Shown: positions 51,853 to 60,545 of the stretch, piece after piece
Layout: each line of letters starts with the position of its first letter
Numbering within the stretch: position 1 is the stretch's first letter
Source of the DNA: Methylorubrum rhodinum
Lineage (GTDB): Bacteria > Pseudomonadota > Alphaproteobacteria > Rhizobiales > Beijerinckiaceae
Direction of reading: 5' to 3'
Length of the DNA stretch: 64,000 nucleotides
Assembly (NCBI RefSeq): GCF_014199935.1
Contig: NZ_JACHOP010000007.1
Location: 124,001 to 188,000 of the forward strand
Notes under the pieces: generated by a model
Told to the model about the DNA's origin: nothing
What the model saw: only the letters and a program-made list of their open reading frames with translations
Database searches by the model: none
Position numbers and translations under genes: made by a program

Positions 51853-54800
51853 TCAACTTAAAGCCGCCATCTCCCCCTCCCCCAGCCGCCGCACCACCGG
51901 CCCGGAGGTCCACACCAGCAAAGCGGTGATCCGCTTGCCCGGCCAGACCGCGGCGGCGAGGCGCGCGTAGAGCGCGACCTGGGCGGCCTCGCGCTGCGGG
52001 ATCGGGGCGTTCTCGTCCGGCGGGCGGCCGGTCTTGAAGTCGCAGAGCGTCACCGTGTCCTCGCCGACGACGAGGCGGTCGATGCGGCCGGTCACGTCGC
52101 GCTCGATCCCGTCCACGGTGAGGCGGCCCGACAGCGCGACCTCGGCCCGCGCTGCGCTTGAGAACAGCGGCGCCAGCTCCGGCATCGCGATCAGCCGCAG
52201 CACCGCGCGGACCAGCTCGTTGCGCTTGGCCCCGTCCAGGGTCGGGGCGCGGGCGCCGGCGAAGCGGGCGGCGGCTTCCTCGCGGCGGGCCGGGTCGATC
52301 CGGGGCAGGTGTTCCAGCAGCGCGTGGATCAGGGCGCCGCGACGGCGGGCCTCGGCGTCGCCCTGGCGGCGGCGCGGCGGGCGGTGACCGTCGGCGGCGC
52401 CCAGTGCACCCGACGGGCTCAACGGCGGCGCCGCCTCGGCCTCGGGGGCGGCCGGGGCAAACAGCCAGTCCGGTACCGTCTCGGGTTCGGGAAGCGCTGC
52501 GGGCGCGGCGTGGCCGGGCGCGGCGGCCCCGCCCTCGCGCCAGAGGGTGACGGGTCCGTGCGCGGTCTCGATCGCCTCGCCGGGGCCGAGGTGCCGCTCC
52601 AGGCCGATGCGCACCATCTCGCACCACGAGGCCGGGGTCTCGCGGGTGGCGCCGCGATAGGGGGCGATGACGAGATGATCGGCCGCCCGCGTCATGGCGA
52701 CGTAGAGCAGGCGGTTGTGCTCCTCCCGCGCGCGGGCCTGAAGGGCTTGGCGGGCAATTGACGTCGCCGCGCAATCCTGCGTGCGCCCCCCGGTCCAGAC
52801 CGGCGGCAGTGGACCGTCCGCGGGGGCGTCGAGCGCCAAGAGCGGCGGGTCGTTGCGCCCGAGCGGCTCGCAGCCGTCGATGACGACGACGACCGGCGCT
52901 TCCAGGCCCTTGGCGCCGTGGACCGTCATCACCCGCACCTCGTCGCGCCCGGATTCGAGATCGCGCTTGACCGAAAGGCCGGTCCTGCCGCGGCCGGGGC
53001 GGGTCACGTAGTCGGCGAGGAACGCGTCGAGGCAGGGCGCGGCATCGGCGCCGGCCTCGGCGTCGGCGGCCTGGGCGAGGAAGACGTCGATGGCGTCGCC
53101 CGCCTCGCCGCCGAGCCGCGCCACGAGCCGGCTGCGCCCGCCATGGGCGCCGAGCAGCGCGGCGTAGAAGCCGAACGGGCCGTTCTCGGCCGCCAGCCGT
53201 ATCCACAAGGCCAGCGCGTCGCGCCCGCGGACGGCGGCCGGATCGCCGGCTTCCGCGTGGCGGGCGAGCGCGTCTTCCAGCGTCTCCGCGAGCGGGCGGC
53301 GGGCCGCGATGCGGGTGAGGTCGTCGTCGGTGAGGCCCACCAGCGGGGTCTTGAGGGCGGTCGCCAGCGTCAGGTCGTCGGCGGGCAGCAGGCCGGCGCG
53401 GCCGACGGCGACGAGGTCGAGCACGGCGATGTGGCCCGCGACCTCCAGCCGGTCCTGTCCAGCCACCGGCACGCCGAGGCCCTTGAGCGCCCGGATCACC
53501 TCCTCGAACGCCGCCGAGCGCTTGCGCACGAGGATCAGCACGTCGCCCGGCCGCCAGACCCGGCCGCAGGCGTCGCCCGTGGTGGTCCAGGCCTGGACCG
53601 CGCGGGCGATGCGGCGCGCCACGGTGATCGCCGGGGCGTTGGCCTCCGGCGCATCGACCGGCGCGGCCCAGGCGTCGGGTTCTTCCGTCTCCGCCGGCTC
53701 CTCGATGCACCACAGCTCGACGGCGCCCGGCACCTCGCCGCGGGCGGAGGCGTGGACGGTGCCGGTCGCCCGGTCCTCGAAGGAAAGGCCGGCGAAGTGC
53801 TCCGGCACCTTGAACACGGCGTCCACCGCCTTGAGCACGGGGTTCGCGGTGCGAAACGACAGGGTGAGCCCGACATCGGCGAAGCCGATCGCCGCCTCGG
53901 CCGCCGCCCGCCCCCAGGCGCGGCGCGTCACCTCGAACTCGCGCGGATCGGCACCCTGGAAGCTGTAGATCGACTGCTTGGGGTCACCGACCGCGAAGCG
54001 GGTGCGCAGCAAGCCCCGCGCGCCCTCGCCCGCCGCGAACTCGGCGGTGAGCGTGCGAAGAATCTCCCATTGCTGCGGGTTGGTGTCCTGCGCCTCGTCG
54101 ACCAGCACGTGGTCCACGCCGCGGTCGAGCTTGTACAGGACCCAGGAGGCGCCGACGCGGGAGAGCAGATCGAGCGTCTTGTGGATCAGGTCGTCGAAAT
54201 CGAGGGCGCCCTGGCGCGTCTTCTGGGCCTCGATCCGGCGGTGGATTTCCGCCGCGAGGCGGTAGAGCCCTTGTGTCCGGGCGAGCGCGCGGGCGGCGCG
54301 CAAGGAATCGAACAGCGGGATCAGCCGGGCCTGCTCGTCGATCAGCGCCTGCTTCACGTCGGCGGGCACCGCCTTGGTGCCGAGCGAGCGTTCCGCCTTC
54401 GGCTCGTCCTTGTCGGTGAAGAAGACCGAGCGGTAGGGGGCGAGCGCCTTGCCGGCGTCGAGCAGAGTGTGGGCCTCGGTCAGCGCGTCGGCCAGCCGCT
54501 CGTCGGTCGCCTTGCCGGTGCGCAACATCTTCGAGAGCGCGAGCCAATCGCCGAGGTCGCCGCCCTCCAGGATGTCGCGCTCGATGCTCTCGACGCTGGC
54601 GCCGTCCTTGAGCGACAGCGCCCGCGGCAGACGGGCGAGCGCAGGCCCGAGCGCCCGGTGGTCGGAGAACAGGGCGCGGGTGCGCATGGCGGCGCGGATC
54701 GCATCGCGCAGCGTATCGCCGGAGGCTTCCGCCCCGACCACGGCGAGCGCCTCCGACAGGCCCTTGTCGCCGCCCAGAATGGCGTCGGCGAGCACGTTGT

Positions 54801-55290
54801 CGGTCTCGATCTCGAACATGTCCCGGGCCTGCGTCTCGTCGAGCACGACGAAGCGGGCCGGCACGTTGGCCTCGAACGGGAACATGTGCAGCAGCCGCTC
54901 GCAGAGCGCGTGCAGCGTCTCGATCTTGAGGCCCCCCGGCGTCTCGACCGCGCGGGCGAACAGGCGGCGGGCGAGCCGCAGGGTCGCGCGGGCCGGGCGC
55001 GCTCCGGTGAGTTCGGTGAGTTCGGTCGTGAGCGCGGCGTCGTCCAGCGTCACCCAGCGGCCCAGCCGCTGGAACACGCGAATCGACATGTTGGCGGCGG
55101 CCGCCTTGGTGAAGGTGAGGCAGAGGATGCGCCCCGGCGGCGCCCCGTCGAGCAGGAGCCGCAACACCCGGTCGGTCAGCACCTTGGTCTTGCCGGCCCC
55201 CGCATTGGCCGAGACCCAGGCCGAGAGGCGCGGGTCGGCGGCCTTGAGCTGGGCCGACTTCGTCAGTTCGTCGACGATGAAGCCGCTCAC
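51853..55290 (-). CDS. addA: double-strand break repair helicase AddA
   Basis: AddA subunit of the AddAB helicase-nuclease, the alphaproteobacterial counterpart of RecBCD. UvrD-like helicase motifs: Walker A SANAGAGKTKVLTDR (about 28-42), motif II VLVDEAQDTNPQQWEIL, GDPKQSIYSFQGADP, MTVHGAKGLEAPVV; C-terminal nuclease with LCDFKTGRPP. Start is a GTG at 55290, overlapping the addB stop (GTGA), so translation is coupled to addB. 1145 aa is normal. The frame continues upstream only as an addB shadow. Confidence 0.96.
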   Translation of the reverse strand: MSGFIVDELTKSAQLKAADPRLSAWVSANAGAGKTKVLTDRVLRLLLDGAPPGRILCLTFTKAAAANMSIRVFQRLGRWVTLDDAALTTELTELTGARPARATLRLARRLFARAVETPGGLKIETLHALCERLLHMFPFEANVPARFVVLDETQARDMFEIETDNVLADAILGGDKGLSEALAVVGAEASGDTLRDAIRAAMRTRALFSDHRALGPALARLPRALSLKDGASVESIERDILEGGDLGDWLALSKMLRTGKATDERLADALTEAHTLLDAGKALAPYRSVFFTDKDEPKAERSLGTKAVPADVKQALIDEQARLIPLFDSLRAARALARTQGLYRLAAEIHRRIEAQKTRQGALDFDDLIHKTLDLLSRVGASWVLYKLDRGVDHVLVDEAQDTNPQQWEILRTLTAEFAAGEGARGLLRTRFAVGDPKQSIYSFQGADPREFEVTRRAWGRAAAEAAIGFADVGLTLSFRTANPVLKAVDAVFKVPEHFAGLSFEDRATGTVHASARGEVPGAVELWCIEEPAETEEPDAWAAPVDAPEANAPAITVARRIARAVQAWTTTGDACGRVWRPGDVLILVRKRSAAFEEVIRALKGLGVPVAGQDRLEVAGHIAVLDLVAVGRAGLLPADDLTLATALKTPLVGLTDDDLTRIAARRPLAETLEDALARHAEAGDPAAVRGRDALALWIRLAAENGPFGFYAALLGAHGGRSRLVARLGGEAGDAIDVFLAQAADAEAGADAAPCLDAFLADYVTRPGRGRTGLSVKRDLESGRDEVRVMTVHGAKGLEAPVVVVIDGCEPLGRNDPPLLALDAPADGPLPPVWTGGRTQDCAATSIARQALQARAREEHNRLLYVAMTRAADHLVIAPYRGATRETPASWCEMVRIGLERHLGPGEAIETAHGPVTLWREGGAAAPGHAAPAALPEPETVPDWLFAPAAPEAEAAPPLSPSGALGAADGHRPPRRRQGDAEARRRGALIHALLEHLPRIDPARREEAAARFAGARAPTLDGAKRNELVRAVLRLIAMPELAPLFSSAARAEVALSGRLTVDGIERDVTGRIDRLVVGEDTVTLCDFKTGRPPDENAPIPQREAAQVALYARLAAAVWPGKRITALLVWTSGPVVRRLGEGEMAALS

Positions 55291-58200
55291 GCGCTCTCCC
55301 CCTCGCCCGCCAGCGACCATTCGAGGACGCGGGCCAGATGATCGTAGTCGCTGTAGGCGCGGACATATTGCGGGAACGGCCGCGAGACGTAGGCCGCTTG
55401 CCCCGTCATGTAGCGGGCGAGCAGCCCGCGCAGCCGCGTGACGTGTTCCTCCACGATAACCTCGACCGCCCGCGCCTCGCCGGGCGGCGGCTTGATCGGG
55501 ATCGGCCGGAACGGCTCGCGCCCGCCGGATGCATGGACGTAGAGGAGATCGGGCACCGCGCCGGCCTTCAGCCCCTCGAAGGCGCCGTGCATCAGCATCG
55601 CGGCCTCCAGGGTGAGTTGGGGCGAGAAGCCGGCGAAGACGGTGCGGTTGGAGGGCGGCGCGCCGGTCTTGAAATCGACGATGCAGAAGCCGCCGTCGGC
55701 GCGGCGCTCGATGCGGTCGGCCCGGCCGGTGAGGGTGAACTCTTCCGAGCCGAGCGGGATCACCCACTTGCCGGACATCTCCGGATGGATGCCGGCGAGT
55801 TCGGAGCGGCGGACGCGCTCCCACTCCAAAAACTCGATCGCCATGCGCTCGTAGCGGGGGAACCACTCGGCGTAGAGTTCCGGGTACTGGTCCTGAAGCC
55901 GGCCGAAGGCTTCGAGCGCGATGGCGTAGAGGAACTCGTCGGCCCGCGGCGGCAGCGGCCCGGAATGGTTCGTGGCGAAGTCGCCGAGGATCTTGTGGAT
56001 CAGCGTGCCGCGCTCGGCCGCGCCCGGCACCACGGCGACCGGCTCCAGCGCCTCCAGCCCCAGCACGTGACGCGCAAAAATCGAATAGGGGTCGCGCACC
56101 AGCGTCTCGATCTCGGTGACGCTGAGGCGGCGCGGAAACAGGGCCGGGTCGGGCTTCGGCGCCGGGCGCGCCAGCCGCGGCGGGGCGGGCTCGCGGCCGC
56201 GGTCGAGCACGGCGGCGAGCCCCCGCAGGCGGCGGCCGCGGGCCAGCACGTCCTCCCACGGGCCCTCGCCGCCGAAGGCGCGCAGGCGCTGGAGGAAGCG
56301 GGAGGGCACGGTCGGCGAGCCCTCCCGCTTGGCCGCGCGGGTCAGCACCGCGTCGTAGGTGCCGAGCAACTGCACGAAGTCGTGCGCCGCCTGCCCGATC
56401 CGCCGCTCGGGCGGCGACAGGCCGACCTGCCCGCGCATCGGCCGGTTGAGGAAGGCGTCGGTGGTCTGGCGCACCGGCCAGACCGCCTCGTCGAGGCCGC
56501 CCAGCACGACCCGGTCGACGGTCAGCAGCCGCGCCTCCAGCGGACCGAGCAGGCGCAGGCGCGGATGCGCGCCGTCCCGCGCACAGGCCACGGTGCGGTC
56601 GCGGGCGAGCGCGGTGAAAACGGCGGCGTAGTCGCCGAACCGGCCGGGCAGCTGTTCGTCGGATGCCGCTTCGAGGTCGTCGAAGAGCTGGTCCAGGGTG
56701 TCGAGAGACGGGTCGTCGATCTCGTCCTCGGGCGACGTCTCGGACCCTGCGAGCATCCGCTCGCAGGCCTCGCGGTGGAGGGCCGCCAGCGCCACGAGGT
56801 TGCCGATTGCGGGTTGCCGGTCGGTGCGGAAGGCGCCCAGCGCGATCTCCAGCCGGTCGAGGACTTGCGCCGCCAGTTCCCAGTCGATCGCCTTGAGCCG
56901 CTTCTTCGCCCGCGGCACCCGCGCGGTGGTGGTGCGGTTGAGTTCGAGCGCGGTGCGCATGCCGTCAAAGCTGTTCTTCGGCACCGGGGCGGGGCCGCGA
57001 AGCCCGCCGATCTCCAGAGCCGCGGCCGCGCGCACCACCTCGCTGCGAGTGAGCCCCAGGCGGACGAAGGGATGGGCGAGCAGCGAGATCACGCGGGACG
57101 GGGCGGGCTCGGCGGCAAGCTCCGCCACGAGCCGGGCGAAGCGCCCGCCCTGCGAGCGGGCCAGCCCGAGGCCGGCGGAGTCTTCCGCCACGATGCCCCA
57201 GCGGGCGAGTTCGGCCGAGACGCGCAGCGCCAGCCCGCGGTCGGGGGTCACCAGGGCGGCGGTGGCGCCGGGCGTCTCCAGGGTCTCGCGCAGCGCGAGC
57301 GCCGCGACGAGGGCCTCCTCGCGCTCGTCCGCGGCCTCGACGACGGCGAGGCCGTCGAGCCCCTCGCGGGCGAGCGTCAGACGCTCGGCCGGGTCGAGCC
57401 CGGCCCAGGCGTCGGTGGTCTCGGCCGGGCGCAGGGCCTGCGACAGCAGCTTTTCGCGGGCCACCGCCTCGGGGGGCGGATCGCCGAGCGGCGCCACCGC
57501 CTCGCGCCCGACGGCGAGCGCCGTGCGGCCCATCAGTTGGCGCAGGATCGCCTGCGGATGGCCGTGGGCGGCGTCCTCGGGATTGCCGCCGCCGTCGATG
57601 GCCTCCCAGCCTTCCGGGTCGAGATGGAGGTCGAGGCCGGGCAGCACCACGGCGCCGCGCGGCAGCCGCGCCACCGCGGCGATCAGCCGGGCCGTGGCCG
57701 GGACCGAGCCGGTCGAGCCCGCGACCACCACCGGATCGCCCGGCCGCTCGCGGGAGAGCCGGTCCGCCTCGGCCAGCACGAGGCGCCGCGCCCGCACCGC
57801 CGGGTCGGCGAGCGAGCGGGCGGCGAGGATGCCGGGCCAGTTTTCCGCGGCGATGCGCAGGAAATCGAGGGTGAGGCCGAAATAGCGCGAGTGCTCGGCC
57901 TCGACCGCGGCGCCGATCTCGTTCCAGGGCAGGCCCTCGACGGTGAGCGCGTCCATCAGCCCTTCGAGGTCGGCGGCGAGCGCCACCGCGTCGGCGGGCG
58001 AGGACGGCACGAGGAAGGGCACCTCGTCGTCGATGGGCAGCAGCTCGCGGTCCACCGTCTCGGCCCATCTCTGGACGAGGCGGGCGAGGATCAGCCGCCG
58101 CTCCAGCGGCGCGACGGCCGGGTGCAGCAACTCCTCCGGCGTGTCCAGCAGGGCGTTGGCCGAGAGGTCGAGTTCGGCCTCGTCGGCCTCGCCCAGCGGG

Positions 58201-58418
58201 ATCATCCGCGGCAGCAGGGCCGCCCCGCCGAGGCGCTGCGCCAGCACGGTCGAGAGCGCCCGCACGGCGCGCTGGGTCGGCAGGTAGAGCGTGACGGAGG
58301 CCAGCGCGAACGGATCGTCGCCGAGCGCGCCGACGAGGCGGCCCGAGACGAGCGCGTCGGCGAGCGTCGGCAGGAACGGCGCGCCGGGGGGAATGGTGAG
58401 GACGCGGGGGGCGGACAT
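55287..58418 (-). CDS. addB: double-strand break repair protein AddB
   Basis: AddB subunit of AddAB. It has an inactivated helicase-like fold and a C-terminal PD-(D/E)XK nuclease with CIVDFKTGAPP; TLYLPTQRAVRAL and ARLIAAVARLPRGAVVLPGLDL are typical of the alphaproteobacterial form. Start MSAPRVLTIPPGAPF at ATG 58418. 1043 aa is normal. It precedes addA with a 4-base overlap. AddAB resects double-strand breaks and, in some species, recognises Chi-like sequences. Confidence 0.95.
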   Translation of the reverse strand: MSAPRVLTIPPGAPFLPTLADALVSGRLVGALGDDPFALASVTLYLPTQRAVRALSTVLAQRLGGAALLPRMIPLGEADEAELDLSANALLDTPEELLHPAVAPLERRLILARLVQRWAETVDRELLPIDDEVPFLVPSSPADAVALAADLEGLMDALTVEGLPWNEIGAAVEAEHSRYFGLTLDFLRIAAENWPGILAARSLADPAVRARRLVLAEADRLSRERPGDPVVVAGSTGSVPATARLIAAVARLPRGAVVLPGLDLHLDPEGWEAIDGGGNPEDAAHGHPQAILRQLMGRTALAVGREAVAPLGDPPPEAVAREKLLSQALRPAETTDAWAGLDPAERLTLAREGLDGLAVVEAADEREEALVAALALRETLETPGATAALVTPDRGLALRVSAELARWGIVAEDSAGLGLARSQGGRFARLVAELAAEPAPSRVISLLAHPFVRLGLTRSEVVRAAAALEIGGLRGPAPVPKNSFDGMRTALELNRTTTARVPRAKKRLKAIDWELAAQVLDRLEIALGAFRTDRQPAIGNLVALAALHREACERMLAGSETSPEDEIDDPSLDTLDQLFDDLEAASDEQLPGRFGDYAAVFTALARDRTVACARDGAHPRLRLLGPLEARLLTVDRVVLGGLDEAVWPVRQTTDAFLNRPMRGQVGLSPPERRIGQAAHDFVQLLGTYDAVLTRAAKREGSPTVPSRFLQRLRAFGGEGPWEDVLARGRRLRGLAAVLDRGREPAPPRLARPAPKPDPALFPRRLSVTEIETLVRDPYSIFARHVLGLEALEPVAVVPGAAERGTLIHKILGDFATNHSGPLPPRADEFLYAIALEAFGRLQDQYPELYAEWFPRYERMAIEFLEWERVRRSELAGIHPEMSGKWVIPLGSEEFTLTGRADRIERRADGGFCIVDFKTGAPPSNRTVFAGFSPQLTLEAAMLMHGAFEGLKAGAVPDLLYVHASGGREPFRPIPIKPPPGEARAVEVIVEEHVTRLRGLLARYMTGQAAYVSRPFPQYVRAYSDYDHLARVLEWSLAGEGESA

Positions 58419-58437
58419 GGGCTTCTGGCTGAAAAGG

Positions 58438-58899
58438 TCACCCGAAGCGGCGGGCGCGCTCGTGCGTGAAATTGATGGCGTCGCGCCCGGCGGTGACGCT
58501 GGCAAGATAAAGGTCCAGATCGTCGGTGACGAGGCCGACATCGTCGCGCAGCGCGGCGAGGATCCCGGCATCGGTCAGGCCGAGACGGACGAAATCGGGC
58601 TGCGCGAACGCTTCCGCGCAAGGGACGTGGGTTTCTTCCGCCTGGAAAGCGAAATCCCGGAAAGCCTCGACGATCCGGCCGCGTCCCGGCTCCTGAAACT
58701 GCCGGATCAGGTTCGAGGTCTCGCTCAGTACGTGCGGCGTCGTGACGATCCGGGCGGCCTTCGCCAGCAATTCTTCGAGCAGCGGCAGGTCTTCGCTCCG
58801 GTAGCTGCGGGTCCGCTTATGAACCTCCACGAAGGCCGGCGAGGCACGGCCGACCGTGAGCAGGACCAACAGGTTGGTGTCGAGGAGGCACGCCCGCAT
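58438..58899 (-). CDS. PIN-domain protein, VapC-like
   Basis: 153-aa PIN-domain protein, probably an RNase. Acidic candidates are Asp7 (ACLLDTNLLVLL), Glu in HVLSETSNLIRQF, Asp in RLGLTDAGILAA and Asp in TDDLDLYLA, matching the usual four-acid site. Start is ATG 58899, forming TGATG with the stop of the 95-aa gene upstream; a GTG lies one codon earlier. It is encoded with that small protein, an arrangement recalling toxin-antitoxin pairs, but the partner is not a known VapB type. Confidence 0.82.
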   Translation of the reverse strand: MRACLLDTNLLVLLTVGRASPAFVEVHKRTRSYRSEDLPLLEELLAKAARIVTTPHVLSETSNLIRQFQEPGRGRIVEAFRDFAFQAEETHVPCAEAFAQPDFVRLGLTDAGILAALRDDVGLVTDDLDLYLASVTAGRDAINFTHERARRFG

Positions 58900-59186
58900 C
58901 ACCCCTCGGCCATCAACGGCACCCGGTCGTCCACTGCGAGCAGCCGGCCGTCGGGATCAGCGATCCGTACGGTCTTGTAGATGCGGTTGAGATCGAGGTC
59001 GCGCCCGAGACGATTCGTGACGATTTTCGGAGCGTCCCACGGACGGGAGAAGCCGAGGGTGATCGACCATGTATCCGCCGTGTCGTCGAAGCGGACTTCT
59101 TCGAGGCCGAGATTCGTCAGGCTCTCTCCGGCGAAGGCCTCCGCGACGTAAGTCTTTGCCTTGGCCACCGCTTCCTTCACGTCCAT
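58899..59186 (-). CDS. small uncharacterised partner of the PIN protein
   Basis: 95-aa soluble protein. Its N-terminal helix MDVKEAVAKAKTYVAEAFAG and the following segment EEVRFDDTADTWSITLGFSRPWD suggest an alpha+beta domain resembling PepSY-like folds; no DNA-binding motif is evident. GCTCGGAGG precedes the ATG. It overlaps the PIN gene by a TGATG junction, so the two are coupled. An antitoxin role is possible but unproven. Confidence 0.75.
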   Translation of the reverse strand: MDVKEAVAKAKTYVAEAFAGESLTNLGLEEVRFDDTADTWSITLGFSRPWDAPKIVTNRLGRDLDLNRIYKTVRIADPDGRLLAVDDRVPLMAEG

Positions 59187-59254
59187 GGCAACCTCCGAGC
59201 GTGTCGCCCGAATGTAAGCGCTCTCGCGGATCAGTGGGAGGCCCGATGCGCGCC

Positions 59255-59698
59255 CTACCCGAACCGCGCCAAAAGCCCCGCCCCATCGACCCCCAGCGCC
59301 TCGGCGATCTCGGCCAAGGCCGTCCGCTCCTGCGGGCCAATGCCCTCGTGGTCGGCCACATCCGCGGCCACGAGGAAGACGTTGCGGCGCTGCTCTTCCG
59401 GGCGGTCGGCGATGACGGCGACGCGCACGAGGTTCTCGGCGCGGCCGGCACGGGTGCGGGCGCGGCCCAGGCCCTCGTAGAGGGCGTGTTCCAGCATCAG
59501 GCAGTCATAGCCCTTCTCGAGGATCGGGTTGGCGCGCAGGCCCGCGAGCGCCGTCTCGAATTCCTCGCTCATCACCTCGCCGTCGGCGACCGCGACGTTG
59601 GCGCAGGCCGAGACCGCCGCCTGCATCAGGCTCTCGTCGCCGGCATACGCCGTCAGCGTGCGGCGGAAGCGTTCCACCGTCTCCGAAATCAGACCCAT
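59255..59698 (-). CDS. TerB-family protein
   Basis: 147-aa helical protein of the TerB (tellurite resistance B) family. The pattern LMQAAVSACANVAVADGEVMSEEFETAL (from about residue 24) and VFLVAADVADHEGIGPQERTALAEIAEALGV near the end match the two metal-binding EF-hand-like helices, with ADGEV and ADHEG. Its usual role is linked to envelope or metal stress, but single-gene TerB proteins are often uncharacterised. It is separate from any tellurite cluster here. Confidence 0.85.
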   Translation of the reverse strand: MGLISETVERFRRTLTAYAGDESLMQAAVSACANVAVADGEVMSEEFETALAGLRANPILEKGYDCLMLEHALYEGLGRARTRAGRAENLVRVAVIADRPEEQRRNVFLVAADVADHEGIGPQERTALAEIAEALGVDGAGLLARFG

Positions 59699-59765
59699 TC
59701 CCGCCCTGCCGTACGTCCCGAACCGGCTTCAACACGCCGCGCGGCCCCAGGTTCAAGGCACTCGT

Positions 59766-60524
59766 TCAAGGCACCTGCGCGCTCTGGCGCACCCGCGCTT
59801 CCGCCGCCTCGATCGCCTCGGGCGTGCCGACATGGAGCCATTGCCCGTCGAGGCGCAGCCCGTGCAGGCGGCCGCGTTTGGCCGCCCGGTCGAACAGCAG
59901 GGTGAGCGAGAACGAGCCCTCCGGCGTGTCTTCGAACAGCTCCGGCTTCAGGATGGCGACGCCCGCGTAGATGAAGGGCGCCACCTCGCGCTCGCCGCGC
60001 CAGGCAAGGCGCCCGTCGGCATCCATGTCGAAATCGCCCGCACCCTCGTAGCCGAGGCTGGTCGCCGTCGGCGCGACCAGCAGCAGGATGTCCATGGTCT
60101 GCGGGTTCCAGGCCTCGATCAGCCGCGGCAGGTTCGGGCGCGGCCCCTCCAGCCAGAACGAGTCGGAGTTGAACACCACGAAGGGTTCGGACCCGAGATG
60201 GTGCAGCGCCTTGCGGATGCCGCCGCCGGTCTCCAAGAGCGCCGCGCGCTCGTCGGAGATCACGATGGCGGGGCCGCCGACGCGGTGGGAGAGGTGTCCC
60301 TCCATCAGGTCGGCGAGCCAGTGGACGTTGACGACCGCGGTCTCGATCCCGCCTTCGGCCGCCCGGTCGAGGGCGTGGTCGATCAGCGCCTTGCCGGCGA
60401 CCTCGACGAGCGGCTTCGGCACGGTGGCCGTGATCGGCCGCATGCGCTTGCCGAGGCCCGCGGCCAGCACGAAGGCGCGCGTGATTCTTTTGGGACTTTG
60501 GGGCGCGTCTTCCATGGCGGCCAT
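59766..60524 (-). CDS. murU: N-acetylmuramate-1-phosphate uridylyltransferase-like (MurU)
   Basis: Nucleotidyltransferase with the FVLAAGLGKRMRPITATVPKPL start motif, followed by NSDSF as a probable metal site. In the MurU pathway it makes UDP-MurNAc from MurNAc 1-phosphate, bypassing part of de novo synthesis. It lies immediately after the gene with the AmgK domain, its partner kinase. 252 aa. The start is ATG 60524; 60515 is possible. Neighbouring AmpG and AmgK support cell-wall recycling. Confidence 0.85.
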   Translation of the reverse strand: MAAMEDAPQSPKRITRAFVLAAGLGKRMRPITATVPKPLVEVAGKALIDHALDRAAEGGIETAVVNVHWLADLMEGHLSHRVGGPAIVISDERAALLETGGGIRKALHHLGSEPFVVFNSDSFWLEGPRPNLPRLIEAWNPQTMDILLLVAPTATSLGYEGAGDFDMDADGRLAWRGEREVAPFIYAGVAILKPELFEDTPEGSFSLTLLFDRAAKRGRLHGLRLDGQWLHVGTPEAIEAAEARVRQSAQVP

Positions 60525-60545
60525 CGTGCGTTCGTTGGGCGGGGG

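Noticed and set aside
52918-58469. Two long plus-strand frames (807 and 1043 aa) opposite addA and addB
   Set aside because: Mirror frames of the AddAB genes, rich in Arg/Gly/Glu and without motifs.
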